64,000 nt of DNA, from contig NC_092592.1 of assembly GCF_047663525.1 (NCBI RefSeq), forward strand, positions 21,752,501 to 21,816,500. The letters run 5' to 3'. Shown here one piece after another: positions 13,001-25,020 of the stretch (positions within the stretch are counted from its first letter, which is position 1; each line of letters begins with the position of its first letter). The notes under the pieces were generated by a model. That model ran no database searches, was not told the DNA's origin, and was given only the letters and a program-made list of their open reading frames with translations. The position numbers were made by a program, and so were the translations under genes. This stretch comes from Anas platyrhynchos (lineage: Eukaryota; Chordata; Aves; Anseriformes; Anatidae).

Positions 13001-16000
13001 AAAACCAGGTAAAAAAAGAGTGGTTTGGAAGTGCTTTGTAGTCTGCTGAAATTCCAGCATTTTGTGTTTCCAATAATACACAGAGCACGAGGTACTGACA
13101 ACTCACATATTTGGAAAGGTGGTTGTTACAGCATAGCGCATGTTTCGCCAGCTAACTGCAGTATGCATCTAAACATGCAAAAACACTATGCAGCATAACA
13201 AAAGCTATTCAATTAAAACCAAAGACCAAAGTCTTAAATTAGGAGCTAGTTACTCCCATAGAAATAAAAGGTCATTCCAGCACATACCTTCACTAGTCAG
13301 ATCTCCAAGGCCAACATCATCTTGTTCCATGAACTGCTGAGAGCCAATCAAGTAAGGTAAAGGCCTGTCAATATAGAGATCCTAGAAAGAGACAACATGA
13401 AGTCTTTCTGATATCTAGGAACAGCTCTACATTGCTAATGAATCCTACAACCCTTATTTTAAGGCAAGGAAGATACAAACTAGATTCATGAGAATCCCAC
13501 CAGACATACACTTCAAGTTGGGTGGGCCAACTGAGATTTATTCCTTTTAATGCTGTCAAAGAACATGGGCTACTTCTATCTGCATGGTCCCAGCACATTT
13601 TCTAGATGTGTTAACAACATAAAAATATCTTTGCAAATCCTACATCTAGGATTCTTCATTACTGGCAGTAAAAAATGACTACAAAGATACTGTTTGTACC
13701 TAAAGAGCATGACATTTAAAGGTGCCCTTCCACCCAGAACTCAGACTTTCATTTCCAAGTTCATCACTGTTGAAATAATTCCATAAAGTGAGACATTCTT
13801 TAAAGATAAACCCAACTACAAGACAAGCACGCTACACAAGAAAATAGCTCAGCAAGGAGCATTTCTGCTTTAGACATAGTCACCAAATCCTCTTTTTAGA
13901 TAAAAAAAATATCAATTTTATATCCACACAGTGACACTGCTTGCAGAAGTGAAGAGCAAGTCCAATAAAACCAAGCACAAACGCAGTACTCCCAGCAAGA
14001 ACAGGTCTCTCTACCTTTGGCTCAAGTATCAGTTCCACCCTTTCATTACTTTCTTCCTCTTCCGAGTCAGAGTTGCCTGCTTTGATGTCTAGCTGTTCAA
14101 AAGCACTGTCTAGAACTTGCAACCCATAATTCACTGCTTCTTGGATTTTGGGAATCAGATCAGCTTCTTTCTGTTCCCGTGTCCTTTCCTTTAACAACAA
14201 GAAAAAACACACTGTCATTGCATTTTATTCAAGACTCAATCTCACTGCAACACGTATGCAAAAATTTAACTTCAGATTAATGTGGAGAAAGCTTTTTCAC
14301 TATATGCAGGAGAAAAAGACCTTCATGAGCTTCCCCCCCCCTTAATTCACCTTTATCAACCTGGTGAATTGAGACATTCTAAAGACCCACTCCAGCAAAG
14401 CACAATCCTATTTGGGCTTCCAGCTCACCAAGGGAACCTTTGTGGTATAACACACTAAGACTATAAGATATATAAAAAAGCTCTGAGTTTCTCTCCCTGG
14501 GAATTGTTGTTAGATTTTGCTTCCCTAGTTCACTACCTCTGAATCCAATACAGCCTGAGGCCTCAATTCTCTTGCTGAAAAAATATGCATAGCTGTTGAG
14601 AAATCAACACAAGTCTTGTCTACTAGATTACAATATTGAGTTTGGGTGGGCTCTAACAGGTTATCATAAGCTTCAATACTACTTTTCAATGTTATGCTTG
14701 AATGACATAAGCTTATGGAGTAGAAAGACTTCAAGGAGAAAGGAAACACTTTACTTTGTAAGCTCATAGAAGTAAATACTCATGGAAGCTTAAGTTAACT
14801 ACCTGCTCTGTTTTGTCTCCAACATCAGCTTTGGGAATAGGCTCTTCCACTTCTTCATCATAGACTCGCTAAAAATTCAAGCACAAATAACTCAAGAACA
14901 ACGTACTGCTGCAAGGGCTAAATCATGAGCACTGCCAACAAAATAAAATACACTGTTAATATGTGATTAAACTATACATTAATTCATGAAATATTAAAAA
15001 AAACAAAAACACATAGATGATGCCAGGCATCTTCATAGCTTCCTTCCTGCGTTGCAGTCATTATCAAGTTCCTATCATGCAGCCTTTCAAGCCAACTGAG
15101 GTGATTCAAGACTGCAAATGTCACTACAGTAGAAGAAGACAAGTTGAGCATTTAATCCCATTCACAGATTGACCTAAATATGTTTTAAAAAATACACACA
15201 ACACTGTTTAACCCTCTTTTATTAAGCTGTTCCAGAAGCCTTCAAAAATCAAGACTAAATTTATTTATGGTCAGTCAGGTTTGGTCACCCAGCAGCTTTT
15301 CTCCTTTTTTTGTATCTTTCTCCCGTTCTTACAGAGAAAGGTCACATCCTCCCTCAGCCTTCAGTTTGTTCTGATGATTCCTCCATCCAGCACTTTTGGC
15401 ACTCTCTTGTAGGAACAGCTACAAGGAGACACAGGGAAATAAAGAGTACCCCTTGAATCTCTCAAGCACAGATGGAAGTTATCCTCTTGGAAGAGACAGA
15501 TCTCTTTCTATTGCTAAATTGAGAACTAGAAGTGAGGACCCATTTCTGTGCACTTAAATTTGGGCACAAACATTTTGAAGCACCCAAGACTTAAGACATT
15601 TGGTACAAACTGTTCTCAGTGAAGTCATTAACGCTGAACAGCAAAGGTAGGCCAGAAAAGACACTGCTGTACTGAGAAAAAAAAAAAAAAAAAAAAAAAA
15701 AAAGCCACCCACAACAGAAACCCAGATTTTCATTGCCTTGTCCTCTGCCAGCATCTTTCCAATAATGGCATCATGGCTTCAGAGGAGATACATGTGGCTT
15801 GCGAGGAATGCTGATCAAAACAAAATACTTGATAAAGGCCAATGATAGGGAAAAAAACAAAACCCACAAATGTGTAAAACTATTAAAGCTCTATATCTTA
15901 ATTACACACTAGCTTTTAGCAATACAGTATCACAAGGGGCTTTCACATCTTTCTTGTAACCTTTCCAAAATAGCAACAATCACAAAATGGTACAATTCAT

Positions 16001-16906
16001 TAACAGGCAGCTCTTCCTGACCAAATATTAATAGACAACCACCTGCAGACTAGCACCTTTAATTTTATGTTAAAAGCAGTTTGTGTAACAGCACTGAGCA
16101 AGCCTACAGCACTGTACAGCATTTTTTATATTTAGACAGACAACCGAGTGCAGCCAACGGCTACATTGACGCTACCTGTAAAGATACACCAAGAAATGGA
16201 AAGGAAATCCCAATCACCACATCACATGTAAACATGGCAAGTAATGCAGAAGAGGCAAAAGGGAATGCACACGTCTTGGACTGTGCATCACTCACAAAGG
16301 AGCTGGGAGGCCTTTTAAAACAAAGTGTTTATAAGCCACTCCATCTCTAAACCACCACTTGCCACAAAGCGAAAGCATTTTTACCCGTTGCAGCGCGGGG
16401 ACCCACCAGGGTTTGAAGCACAAGCTCGGCGCCACACACCAACATACTCACGTTCTCTATGAACTGGGTGTTTGACAGCATGAGAAAGTCGTTGAAGACA
16501 TTGTGGAGGCGGCAGTCCGCGGCTTTTGTTTCGCTGATCAGCCCGTCCACTTGCTTCTTGATCTCGTGCGTCCTGGAGATGGTTTGCTGCGAGAACTCTT
16601 GCAGGAAACGCAGCAGCTGCCGGGGACAGGGGAAGGCAGCGCTAGGGGCAGCTCCTTCTGCCCCCCAGCGCCACAGCCGGCTGCGATCGCGCCCTCACCG
16701 CCACGCACACGCCTGGCCCCGGCCCCGGCCCCGACCCCCGGCCCCGACCCCCGGCCCCGGCCCCGGCCCCGACCCCCGGCCCCGGCGCTCACCCCGGCGT
16801 CCGAGGCCAAGGACCAGCTCTGGCTGCCCTTACGGATCTCCTCCAGCGACCAGGGCCGCTCCCACACCGCCGCCGGCTCTGCCGCGTCCCGCGCCCCGTT
16901 CATCAT
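10068..16906 (-). CDS. WASHC2: WASHC2 (FAM21), N-terminal nine coding exons, 3' part outside window
   Basis: WASHC2 is the large flexible subunit of the endosomal WASH complex. Its head binds the other subunits, and its long acidic tail with repeated LF motifs binds retromer VPS35 and capping protein, directing Arp2/3 actin assembly to sorting endosomes. I read nine minus-strand exons with GT-AG introns and continuous phase: 16906-16793, 16616-16452, 14868-14803, 14188-14015, 13381-13288, 12889-12831, 12055-12008, 10770-10681, 10155-10068. They total 898 bp, or 299 codons plus one base. The family head is clear: [13 protein letters not shown] and [11 protein letters not shown] (exon 1), [20 protein letters not shown] and [20 protein letters not shown] (exon 2), [20 protein letters not shown] (exon 4), [14 protein letters not shown] (exon 5). 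Exons 6-8 are acidic (residues 205-270) with a DLF motif at 255-257. Exon 9 has [15 protein letters not shown]. The start is the first of two adjacent ATGs, as in mammalian FAM21. Mammalian proteins exceed 1300 residues, so about three quarters lies beyond the left edge. Confidence 0.95.
10156..16792 (-). other. WASHC2: WASHC2 introns 1-8
   Basis: The introns, all with minus-strand GT...AG ends, are 16617-16792 (176 bp, very GC-rich), 14869-16451, 14189-14802, 13382-14014, 12890-13287, 12056-12830, 10771-12007 and 10156-10680. Intron 2 holds a run of 27 A at 15677-15703 on the plus strand. I see no nested gene or intact mobile element in them. Short open frames inside them do not resemble proteins I know. 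Confidence 0.85.
16720..16790 (-). repeat. GGGGCC-type G-rich repeat in WASHC2 intron 1
   Basis: The plus strand reads as alternating GGCCCC and GACCCC units. The transcribed sense is therefore tandem GGGGCC/GGGGTC. There are well over four G-runs of 4-5 within about 70 bases, so the sense RNA and DNA are strong G-quadruplex candidates. The tract fills a large part of a 176-bp intron. Confidence 0.9.
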
Positions 16907-16980
16907 CTGCGGGAGAAGGGCCGTGAGCCGAGGGGCCGAGGGGGGCCGCGGCCGCCACCTCCAGCCTCCCCGCCGCTCAC
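16907..16980 (-). other. WASHC2: Possible 74-bp intron in the WASHC2 5' UTR
   Basis: On the minus strand the start-codon exon is preceded directly by CCTTCTCCCGCAG, a good acceptor. Just upstream, at 16979-16985, there is a CAGG/GTGAGC donor. If both are used, the ATG opens the second exon and the leader exon ends at 16981. This is inferred from splice signals only; the leader could equally continue without splicing. Confidence 0.4.
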
Positions 16981-17249
16981 CCTGACCGCGGGCCGGGCCG
17001 GGCCGGGCCCCTCCCCGCAGTCAGCTGAGCGCGGTCATGTGAGGCCCGGCGGGGCCCGGAGCCGCCGCCACAGCCGGGCGAGGCCTGCGTGAGGCCCGGC
17101 CGGGCCGGCAGGGGGCGCGGCGGCGCCGCGGGAGCAGGGCGCGGGGCAGGCGGCGGCAGGCAGCGGGCAGGCCGCAGGCCTCGGGGCGTGTGCCTGAGGG
17201 GAACAAACCGCCCTCCTCCGTGCCCGCTCTGTAATATAAACACACCACC

Positions 17250-20200
17250 GCTAGGCTGGCCCAAACCTTAGCATTTCAAGAATTTTAGTACACGTAATAA
17301 AGCAGAAAATCAAAAAAAAAAAAAAAAGTACAAGGAGACAAATGTTTGTTCGGGGTCGTTTCACAACAATGTCCTGAGCAAGGTTGTAAAAATGCTACAC
17401 AGATGGGATTAATCTAAAATTGTTCTCCGGGCTCTTGATGTTTTGCCGCAGTTCCTTCCTCTGCAGCATTCCCAAAACCAGCAAAGCCTTTAGTTAGTTT
17501 CCATATTTATTGAAATGTGGGATTAAATCCAACACGTTCTTGGTTGTTAATGTGAAGTGTTTGTCTGCTTGGCACAGAACTGTGTGCGTTACAAAACGGG
17601 GGGTTTATACGCTCTGTGTGTCGTGATGCTGAAAAATGGGCATCTTACAATCGGGCAGCTTCAGGTCTGAGGACCTTGTGGATTAGGTTCCACTGGGAAA
17701 AAAGAAAGACAGCAACATGGAAGCTAAATGTTCCTTAGGGAAAATTGTTTCTCTGAGACACGTACACCGATCTCTGAGCAGATGGGGCTACAAAGAGCGC
17801 AATAAAAATCTGCCATTTAGAAGGTCCAACCTAAACATTATTGTCAGGCACCCAAAGAACATTGCAATCCCAAAATTCCTTTTGGAGAAAAATTTTGCCA
17901 TATTCCTTGTAGAGGTTAAAGAGAAGATGACAACAAGAAAAATCACTCGCTGTTCTCCTCAGAACTTTACATATAAGTACCAATATTTACATTTATCATC
18001 AGGGATTGATCTGCATGATAAGAAACTGACCATGTAAGACTGCACAGATCTGAGCTGCCTGATACCCATGCTTACAGGCATGCGTGAGCTCTGTGGCATA
18101 GCTTGCTATTTCTATGTGATATTGAGATCTGTATCCGTATGCTTCAGATTCCCTAGGACCTTCCAGAGCAGGGCAGAGTGCTTCTGGAATTGGGCTGGGG
18201 GGCAAGCTCTTTCCTGCATGGTCACCAGGACAGAAGTTACAGCTCCTTGCCATTCTTGCAGTCCCACTGCTCTGTTTTGTGCATTTGCAGCAGTGTGACA
18301 AGTGCCAGACGTCTTCTGGTGGGGCTCTGAAAGGATGCAGTGGAAGTGTCTAAGGTGGGGTCAAACAGAATGTTACTGCAGTCCTTGTGAATTGCAAAGG
18401 TGGGCCAGAATACAGGGCACAAAAAGTTTGAAGAAAACATGCGCAAAACAGAGTTGAGAAACATAGCGCACACTGCAACTGCTGCTCTCTTCTCCTGGAC
18501 ATCCTTCCAGTTTCTGGTGAAGAACTGGCACAGTATAACGTGTTGCTATATTTACTCAGACATGAGATGCAAGAGGAAACAAACGTTCATGGACCTCTTC
18601 CCGGTCCTATTTCACTCTGTTTTCTGTAGTGAAGCTCCATGGCAGAAAAAGTCACTGACCATCCAGAAACTGCTTGTTAGCCTTGTCTCTAAACGTTTAC
18701 TATCCCAGACTGCTGCCAGCTCATGAATCTTCTGGTTGGTTCTAGTAAAACAACGCTTAGGATTGAAGGCAATAGCAATGAAAGCTTGCTGTTCTGATCT
18801 AGAAGCTTGCTTACATACAGACTTGGCACCAGGAATATGAAATTACAGCTGTCTCTGGGGATTTCCCAAACTGAGCTGGAGACACAGATGTAAATATGTG
18901 TCTGGAGTTTGCCTCCTCAATATGATAATGAAATTAGCTGAGCTTAGACTGAGCAGTGGAGAGTTCATCCTGGCACACATTAGTATTCTGTGCTGTAGCA
19001 ATCTGGACGCTTTTCTCCTGGCTTAGGTCCCTAAACTTCCTTCCTCTGGAAACTAAGGCATAGGCTGGGGAAAAAAAAGGGTGGGATAAGTATGAGAAAT
19101 GGTTGGAGGTACTCAGACCAAAGAGCACAGTAAGACTCCTTAATCCACCAGTTTAAGTGTTGGTTATCCTAACCACAAAGCATGTTCTTTATGTTCACAA
19201 AGAAATATCTGCAAGCATCGGTACAAAAAGCAACTGCAATGCAAAGGAGAAAATCCAGTATTTACACTCTTGCACAAGCTGACAACTCGTTTTCAATACA
19301 CAATGATTTCCACAGGCTTATGGAACTGCACAGGACGTTTTGCAGCTGTGGAAGGCTAAAGACAAGATGATGGAACCTTGAAAATCATTTGGAGGCCAGT
19401 GGCCTATACTTCATATGTATGACCACAGTTATTGCTTCTGCACAACTTCTACAGAGCTGAGGGCAAACATTTCCATTTGGAATGGATCCTGTCTACTCTC
19501 AGAGCAAGTAATAGGTTGCTTTGTCCAGAAAATATCCCAAAAGCAACATGGCCAGCTTTAAGGGAGGTACTGTGTATGTTGTATTTATTTGCTTCTAGAC
19601 CATAAGCAACTCTTTTAAACACAGAATAATTTCTAAACCATATATGCTGACTATGAAATAAAATATATATGTATATTCTGAGTTGGTACAGGACTATTCA
19701 AAGGGTCATCTGATTTTTTTTTCTTTTATTTATTTTTCAACTCTTTGGATGAAGCATTTACTAAATTCATATTAGTGTTTGCTCATGATGAATTTACAGC
19801 TTATAGTAGACAAAGATTAAGGATCTTGATGTGAAATTTGATATCAATTTAAATATAATTTTCTCTTCTTGAGAATCCAGGGTAATGATATGCCATACAG
19901 CTAGCCTGGATTTTTTTATTTTTTTTTGTAGGTAAAACCTTTGGCATAAATACTGCTTTATGTTGCCTTAAATTTGAAATGCTAACAAAAGCTTAAACAG
20001 ACACAGCATTTGGTTAATCTCACAAATGTTTACAAAGAAAAAAAAAAAAAAAGAATACCACAACCAGCTTTCCTAACACAAAGTAAATATGTTTTTTATA
20101 CTTTCAGAACAGGATGCAAACAAAAGAAACATTTCATTTACAATAAGAAGATAAGCTCCTTTATCATTGTAGGAAAAAAAAAATGGTTCATGCATTGTTC

Positions 20201-23200
20201 TTTATTTTTCCTGCCACTCCTCATTCTTCTGCATATATTGTGTTGTGTAGGTTGGTACAGACAAGGATTGAGATGCAGCTGTCCAAGCCCTGCAATTACC
20301 AGAACTTGGGGCTGGCTACTGAAGTCAAGGCTGGAGGATGCCTTGGTGCCTGGCACACAGCGTAGAAAGGAGTGTCTATAGCTAGAAATAAGTACATGCA
20401 CTGGACCTGCCTGAAGCCTTCTTCCTCCTCTCCTGATTAATGCATGACAGACCACACCACTTGTGTATCAGAGAATTTATCTCAGGGAATCCAAAACCAG
20501 CTGACCTTTCCTTTAAAATAATTAATTATAACCTGTGTGTCAGAAATTAGCAGACTGTGATTACCCATTACCTAAAAGACCTTGCTGCCAGATACTTAGT
20601 CAAATTAAATGGATTTTTCTTGTTGAAATGAGTTGTCATACAAGCAGGAAAAACAAAACACCAGCCAAAAACCAAACCAAACCAAAAAAAAAAAAAAAAA
20701 CAAAAAAAACAGGGCTGATAAACCCATTTCAGGTAAATAGAAGTCCTAAAGAAGTAAAAAGAGAAGAACTGCTAGCCCTCTAAAAGAACTTGGGCTCAGA
20801 CACACATGACTTTGCTGGCTCATCAATTATCGCATGTGGTTTTTGATGCTAAAAGTTGACCTCTCATGGCAAAACCATGGTCTTAGAAGGATGATCATTA
20901 CCCTGGAATTCCCTCGCAGTAGGGCAGGATTGCCTAGTTTGAGGAGGAAGAGGGAAGGTGAGTATTGGGCTCCATCTCTGGGGTCCGAAGTCCTCTATAG
21001 TCAGGTAGTAAGCTCTGAAACTTGTAACCTCCGACATGCTTAAGCAAGCCACCCAAAGTAATGCATCAGGTCAATATTAGAATCAACAAATAATAATAAT
21101 AATAATAATAAAAAGCTCTTAAATCATAGTCCCATGGCAGTCCTGTTTATTCTTTATCGAAAAATGGAAATATGAAACTCACATGAGTAGTGAAATATTT
21201 CTACCCTCCCACTTTTGTAAATAGGTCAAGAAATCATACTTCCCATATCAGTTGATATATCGTACCTGATAAAGCAACAAGGATGCAGGAAAACTGTGAG
21301 TTTATGTTCCCACCTTATGACCCTGTTTTGATCCAGCAAAGCCTTTACCAAGCATATGCTTGAGAACAAGGAGTGGCTTCACTGGAAACAATAAAATGAC
21401 CCACATGTCTAAAGCCAGGGGCATACTGAAGTGCTTTGCTCGATTCAAGCCCTAAGATCTAATCTGAAGAATGCAGAAGTTAACAGGTGCTTTCCAGCCT
21501 TCTTCAGTGGACTTGGAACTTAGTTAAGCTAAAACTACTATTTCCAACGTATGTAAACTTTAGTTCTCTGTGTGACTTCTGTACAAATATTTGTCTGTAT
21601 GGTACATATATCTTTGATGGAATCGGCAGTGAACATTGCAAAATCCTTGCTCTCCCATCAAGGATTAGCCCCCAACAAAGACAGATGTCCTCTGGTTGGG
21701 CAGAAGCTGAAAGTGAAAGCTTTGATGATAGGAAGTAAGAACATGCAGCTTACATTTAAAAAGAAAGGAAAGGAATATTGCTTTTTAAGTGAATTTGGAT
21801 ACATCAAAAATATACATACTTTGTAGCTGCTTTCAGCTTCTCGCCTAAGAGAATAAAGCTACAGGATAGTTTAGAAGCATACCAAAGAATTCATGCTAGG
21901 TTCTGTATATGCATATTCATATAAGCAACACTGCTATTAAAGGATCATTAAAGGGCTTTTTAATTGCTGTTAACAGATTGCTGTTGCAGTGTATGTATCA
22001 ATCCTGGCACACAGGAATGGCACAACAGCAGCAAATCACCCTCTTTCCATCACGCCATATCAGCCTGGTAGGATTTCATACACCCCTGAAAGAAGGTGGA
22101 TTCAGCTCCTTTGAACTGAATCCCTTCCACCTTGCTTTCCACTGTTGCTGCTGGCTTGTGTCTCTTGCTGCTCCAGCTCCCTTGAGTGGGCTGTCTGTTC
22201 TGGGAGACCTTCTTGTCCAGCCTCAGTTTGCCCAGGCAAAGGCAAGAGACGGTCTGAATACCTGCTGCTGGTCCACAACAGGCTGGATAAATACTGGGTC
22301 ATACTGGGCTGCCTACTGGAAGGTCCCAGAGCAGTACTCGTAACATCTAGAAAAATAATACCATGATAGCTGGGCAGGATGAGCTTTTCAGGTATTTCTC
22401 CAAGTGTCAACACTTCTGAGAAAGTGCTGAGACATGAGAAGCTGAAAGAGACCAGACATGTTTAGCAGCATTCAACTGGGAAGCTAAGAAGGGTCCAAGT
22501 AGCAGTTGTCATACCAGCAAAGCCTTACAAATGTTTCCTGATTTTTAGTAGTCTTGGGCCGACCTTCAAGGCAGTTTTGTCTCTCTTCTTCCTGTATGAC
22601 AACTGGTGAAAAGCAAATTAGCACCATATTACGGAAGCAATCATTCTTGCAAAAAGTGTGTTAAAATAATCTCACTAGAAATGTAGCAAGATCTAAGACT
22701 TGATGAAGAGACTGGGGAAACAATTCTCTTAAAGCAAGATCCTGAAACGGGAGGTACAAAGACACTCGGAGGAATGCCAGCCTACCAGCAGACAATGAGC
22801 AGCATGGCTGGCAGGGCTCCAACGTGTTTATCAAGAGCTCATTGACAGAAGAATAAGGTGTTCTGCCTAACAAGTGCCTTGAAAGCAAAAGCAGTCTTGC
22901 TTTGAGCTGTCTATGAAAAACCACAAAAGGACAGGCATAAAATTTCTTGTCAAGCCCAAGGTGACCTAGGGTTAGAAAAGCCTGAATGTGATAGGTGAAG
23001 GTAGGAATAATGTCATCTGGTGCAAGCCGTAGGTGGGTACACATGGTCAATAGTTCCTCTACACTTGTGTGATTCATCTATATCAAGTGATCTGGGTGAA
23101 AACAAATTCATTGTTGGTAGAGTTTGCAAACAATGCTTAATGAGTCAAATACTGATTAAAGTTGTGCTGATGGTGAAATAAACTGTGCTTGCTTAATTAA

Positions 23201-24930
23201 TGCTTTAGAGATTCTTTACAGTTTGTAGAAATGGGAATTTTATATGAATATCAGTGGGTCTGAAAAGAGTTCAGGGATGGAAACCCAAAGTTTGGTACCT
23301 AGAAAATATCGTGCTTAAGATAGCAGTGGTGATACAGCAAAAGCACTATGTCTTTCCTTAATATCTGGGGTTATTTTCACAGCACAGGCAAATTTCCGTG
23401 TCTTTTTCTCTATTCAGTTTTAAGACGAGATACTGTCAAATTGGAAACTTCAGAAATGGGTTACAGGAATGAAAGGAAGTCAGGCCTGCACACCTGATGG
23501 CTAAAACCAGTGTACTCATCTGAGAGAAGTTATAAGCTGACTTGACAGCCTATAAGCACAGACAAAAGGAAGATTTTGATGATAAAAGACTATTACCAGG
23601 TATACAGGAAGCAAAGGATGAAAAATGAAAGTTATTCATTTTTTCTTAGCAACATAAACAGGATTTTCATGAAATGAAAGTTTTAAAACATGTAGTGATT
23701 ATAGCAGAACAACAACAAAGAAGAGACAGGTGCGTAGTCTGTAAAATTGAATCCTTATGAACTTTTTGTGAATTATGTATTTTTTACTAAGTGATTATTA
23801 AACCCGCACAGACTTCAACTTCAGCATTTACTCTAAGGGGATTGTGGAATTATGATGTGATGTACTACAATTTTGTTGTTGTTTTTCCTGCTGAATTCCT
23901 TGGAATGAACACATCCAAAAGCTAAATTAATTATTAATAGTACTCAGAAATACACAGTACATGGAGGTATGTGAATGACAAATTCTCTTGCTACCACTCC
24001 AAAATATCTAAAACTCTGTGAATAGTTTGACTCTTACAACAAATAAGCCCCAAATTGTTTAGCTTATAGTATAGCCAAATTTTATTTACTATTCCAAACT
24101 TTCTAAATGTAATCTTAAAACCATAGGCTAAATTCCTTTATCTGGTGATCACTCTCATGTGGGAATTAATTTTCTATTGCTTGCTATCATCCATAGCAAA
24201 GTATTTATTTTTAAAACATAGGTAGGCCACAGCTTATTATTACTTTCTGAAAAGAGGTTGCAGGAGTAAGAGAAAGCAGAGTATTTGATCAGCACTCTAA
24301 CATTTTTCACTTGTGAAAGCATTTTGCACATATGAAAGTGGTCACATACTCTTATCACAGTTACTCAAATCAAAGCCTGAACAGTCCCACAAGAGCAGCA
24401 GGTGGCTTTTGATTTATTAGAAAATACTTCTTTTAGTTGAGGAGAAAGAAATGTTGCAATTGATCCAGCTTTGATTAACATCTGAATGTTAAGAGGTTTT
24501 AATAGTGGTATTTCCAAGTACCTTTGGTTATCTTGCAGTACACACAGTAGCATTAAGTATGCATATCCTACGATCTGGCAAGAGATCTCTAAGCTATTAA
24601 TTCCTTGTTTTCTAGTCTAAGCATGTTCCAGCCCACTGATAGAAGAAATGATTGGTGTGCATTCCTCCCACTCCTGAAAATTACACTGTACAGTTCTGCC
24701 TACAGCTTACCTAGCAATACTTGAATTTTATCAGAAGGACATTTTTTCTAATCATAATGCTTCCGAGTAATACTTGATTCTGGGCTCAACTCTTTACTCA
24801 GGTCGGTGCTGTACAGAATCAAACTTTGCCAGCTGGCAAAATTTCAGCAATTTCTTCAGAAATTTCAACATAAGTGCATTTGAGTTGAGTAAGCTATTTT
24901 TCTAGACTTAAATTGCTCAACATAAACGCA
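17250..24930. other. Intergenic region between the WASHC2 promoter and the first MSMB-like gene
   Basis: No spliced gene or conserved domain was recognised on either strand. It contains A-runs (17312-17326, about 20039-20052, about 20683-20700) and an (AAT)n microsatellite at 21088-21113. At 17296-17301 an AATAAA lies shortly before an A-run. The longest open frame is a minus-strand one of 138 codons (22661-23077) that I cannot assign. Short open frames elsewhere look random. Confidence 0.6.
21088..21113. repeat. (AAT)n microsatellite
   Basis: About eight consecutive TAA/AAT units followed by an A-run, in intergenic AT-rich DNA. Confidence 0.9.
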
Positions 24931-24931
24931 C

Positions 24932-24938
24932 CATAAAA
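24932..24938 (+). promoter_or_regulatory. Candidate TATA-like box (CATAAAA) of MSMB-like gene 1
   Basis: CATAAAA lies 89 bp before the proposed ATG. That spacing is longer than in the two downstream paralogues (53 and 72 bp), and the match to TATA is weaker. If used, transcription would start near 24965. Confidence 0.3.
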
Positions 24939-25020
24939 CATTTGCTTTCAGGTTCCACAACAAAGCGCTTGCGGAGATCTTCTGGGGACGTGGAGCTCTT
25001 TGGGAGCCACACGTTACACA

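Larger units (their letters stand above)
16600..17240. promoter_or_regulatory. WASHC2: CpG-island promoter of WASHC2
   Basis: GC content and CpG density rise abruptly here against AT-rich flanks. The island covers coding exons 1-2, the first intron and upstream DNA. It holds repeated GGGCC pentanucleotides (about 16988-17008) and an E-box within GGTCATGTGA at about 17033-17042. It has no obvious TATA box, as is usual for a housekeeping promoter. The transcription start was not located. Whether it also fires to the right is unknown; I see no plus-strand gene beginning in it. Confidence 0.8.

Noticed and set aside
13880-14218. Minus-strand 112-codon frame as a single-exon gene
   Set aside because: It is WASHC2 exon 4 (14015-14188) read through into both flanking introns.
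16459-16985. Plus-strand frames of 155-160 codons across the CpG island
   Set aside because: Antisense to WASHC2 exons 1-2. The open reading comes from high GC (Pro/Arg/Gly-rich) and the GGCCCC repeat, not from a gene.
16977-17264. Minus-strand Pro/Arg/Ala-rich frame of 95 codons upstream of WASHC2
   Set aside because: GC-island translation with no homology I recognise. It is probably promoter or 5' leader DNA.
17296-17326. AATAAA followed by an A-run as the end of a plus-strand retrocopy or gene
   Set aside because: No upstream coding or homologous sequence could be identified; a chance A-run is the simpler reading.
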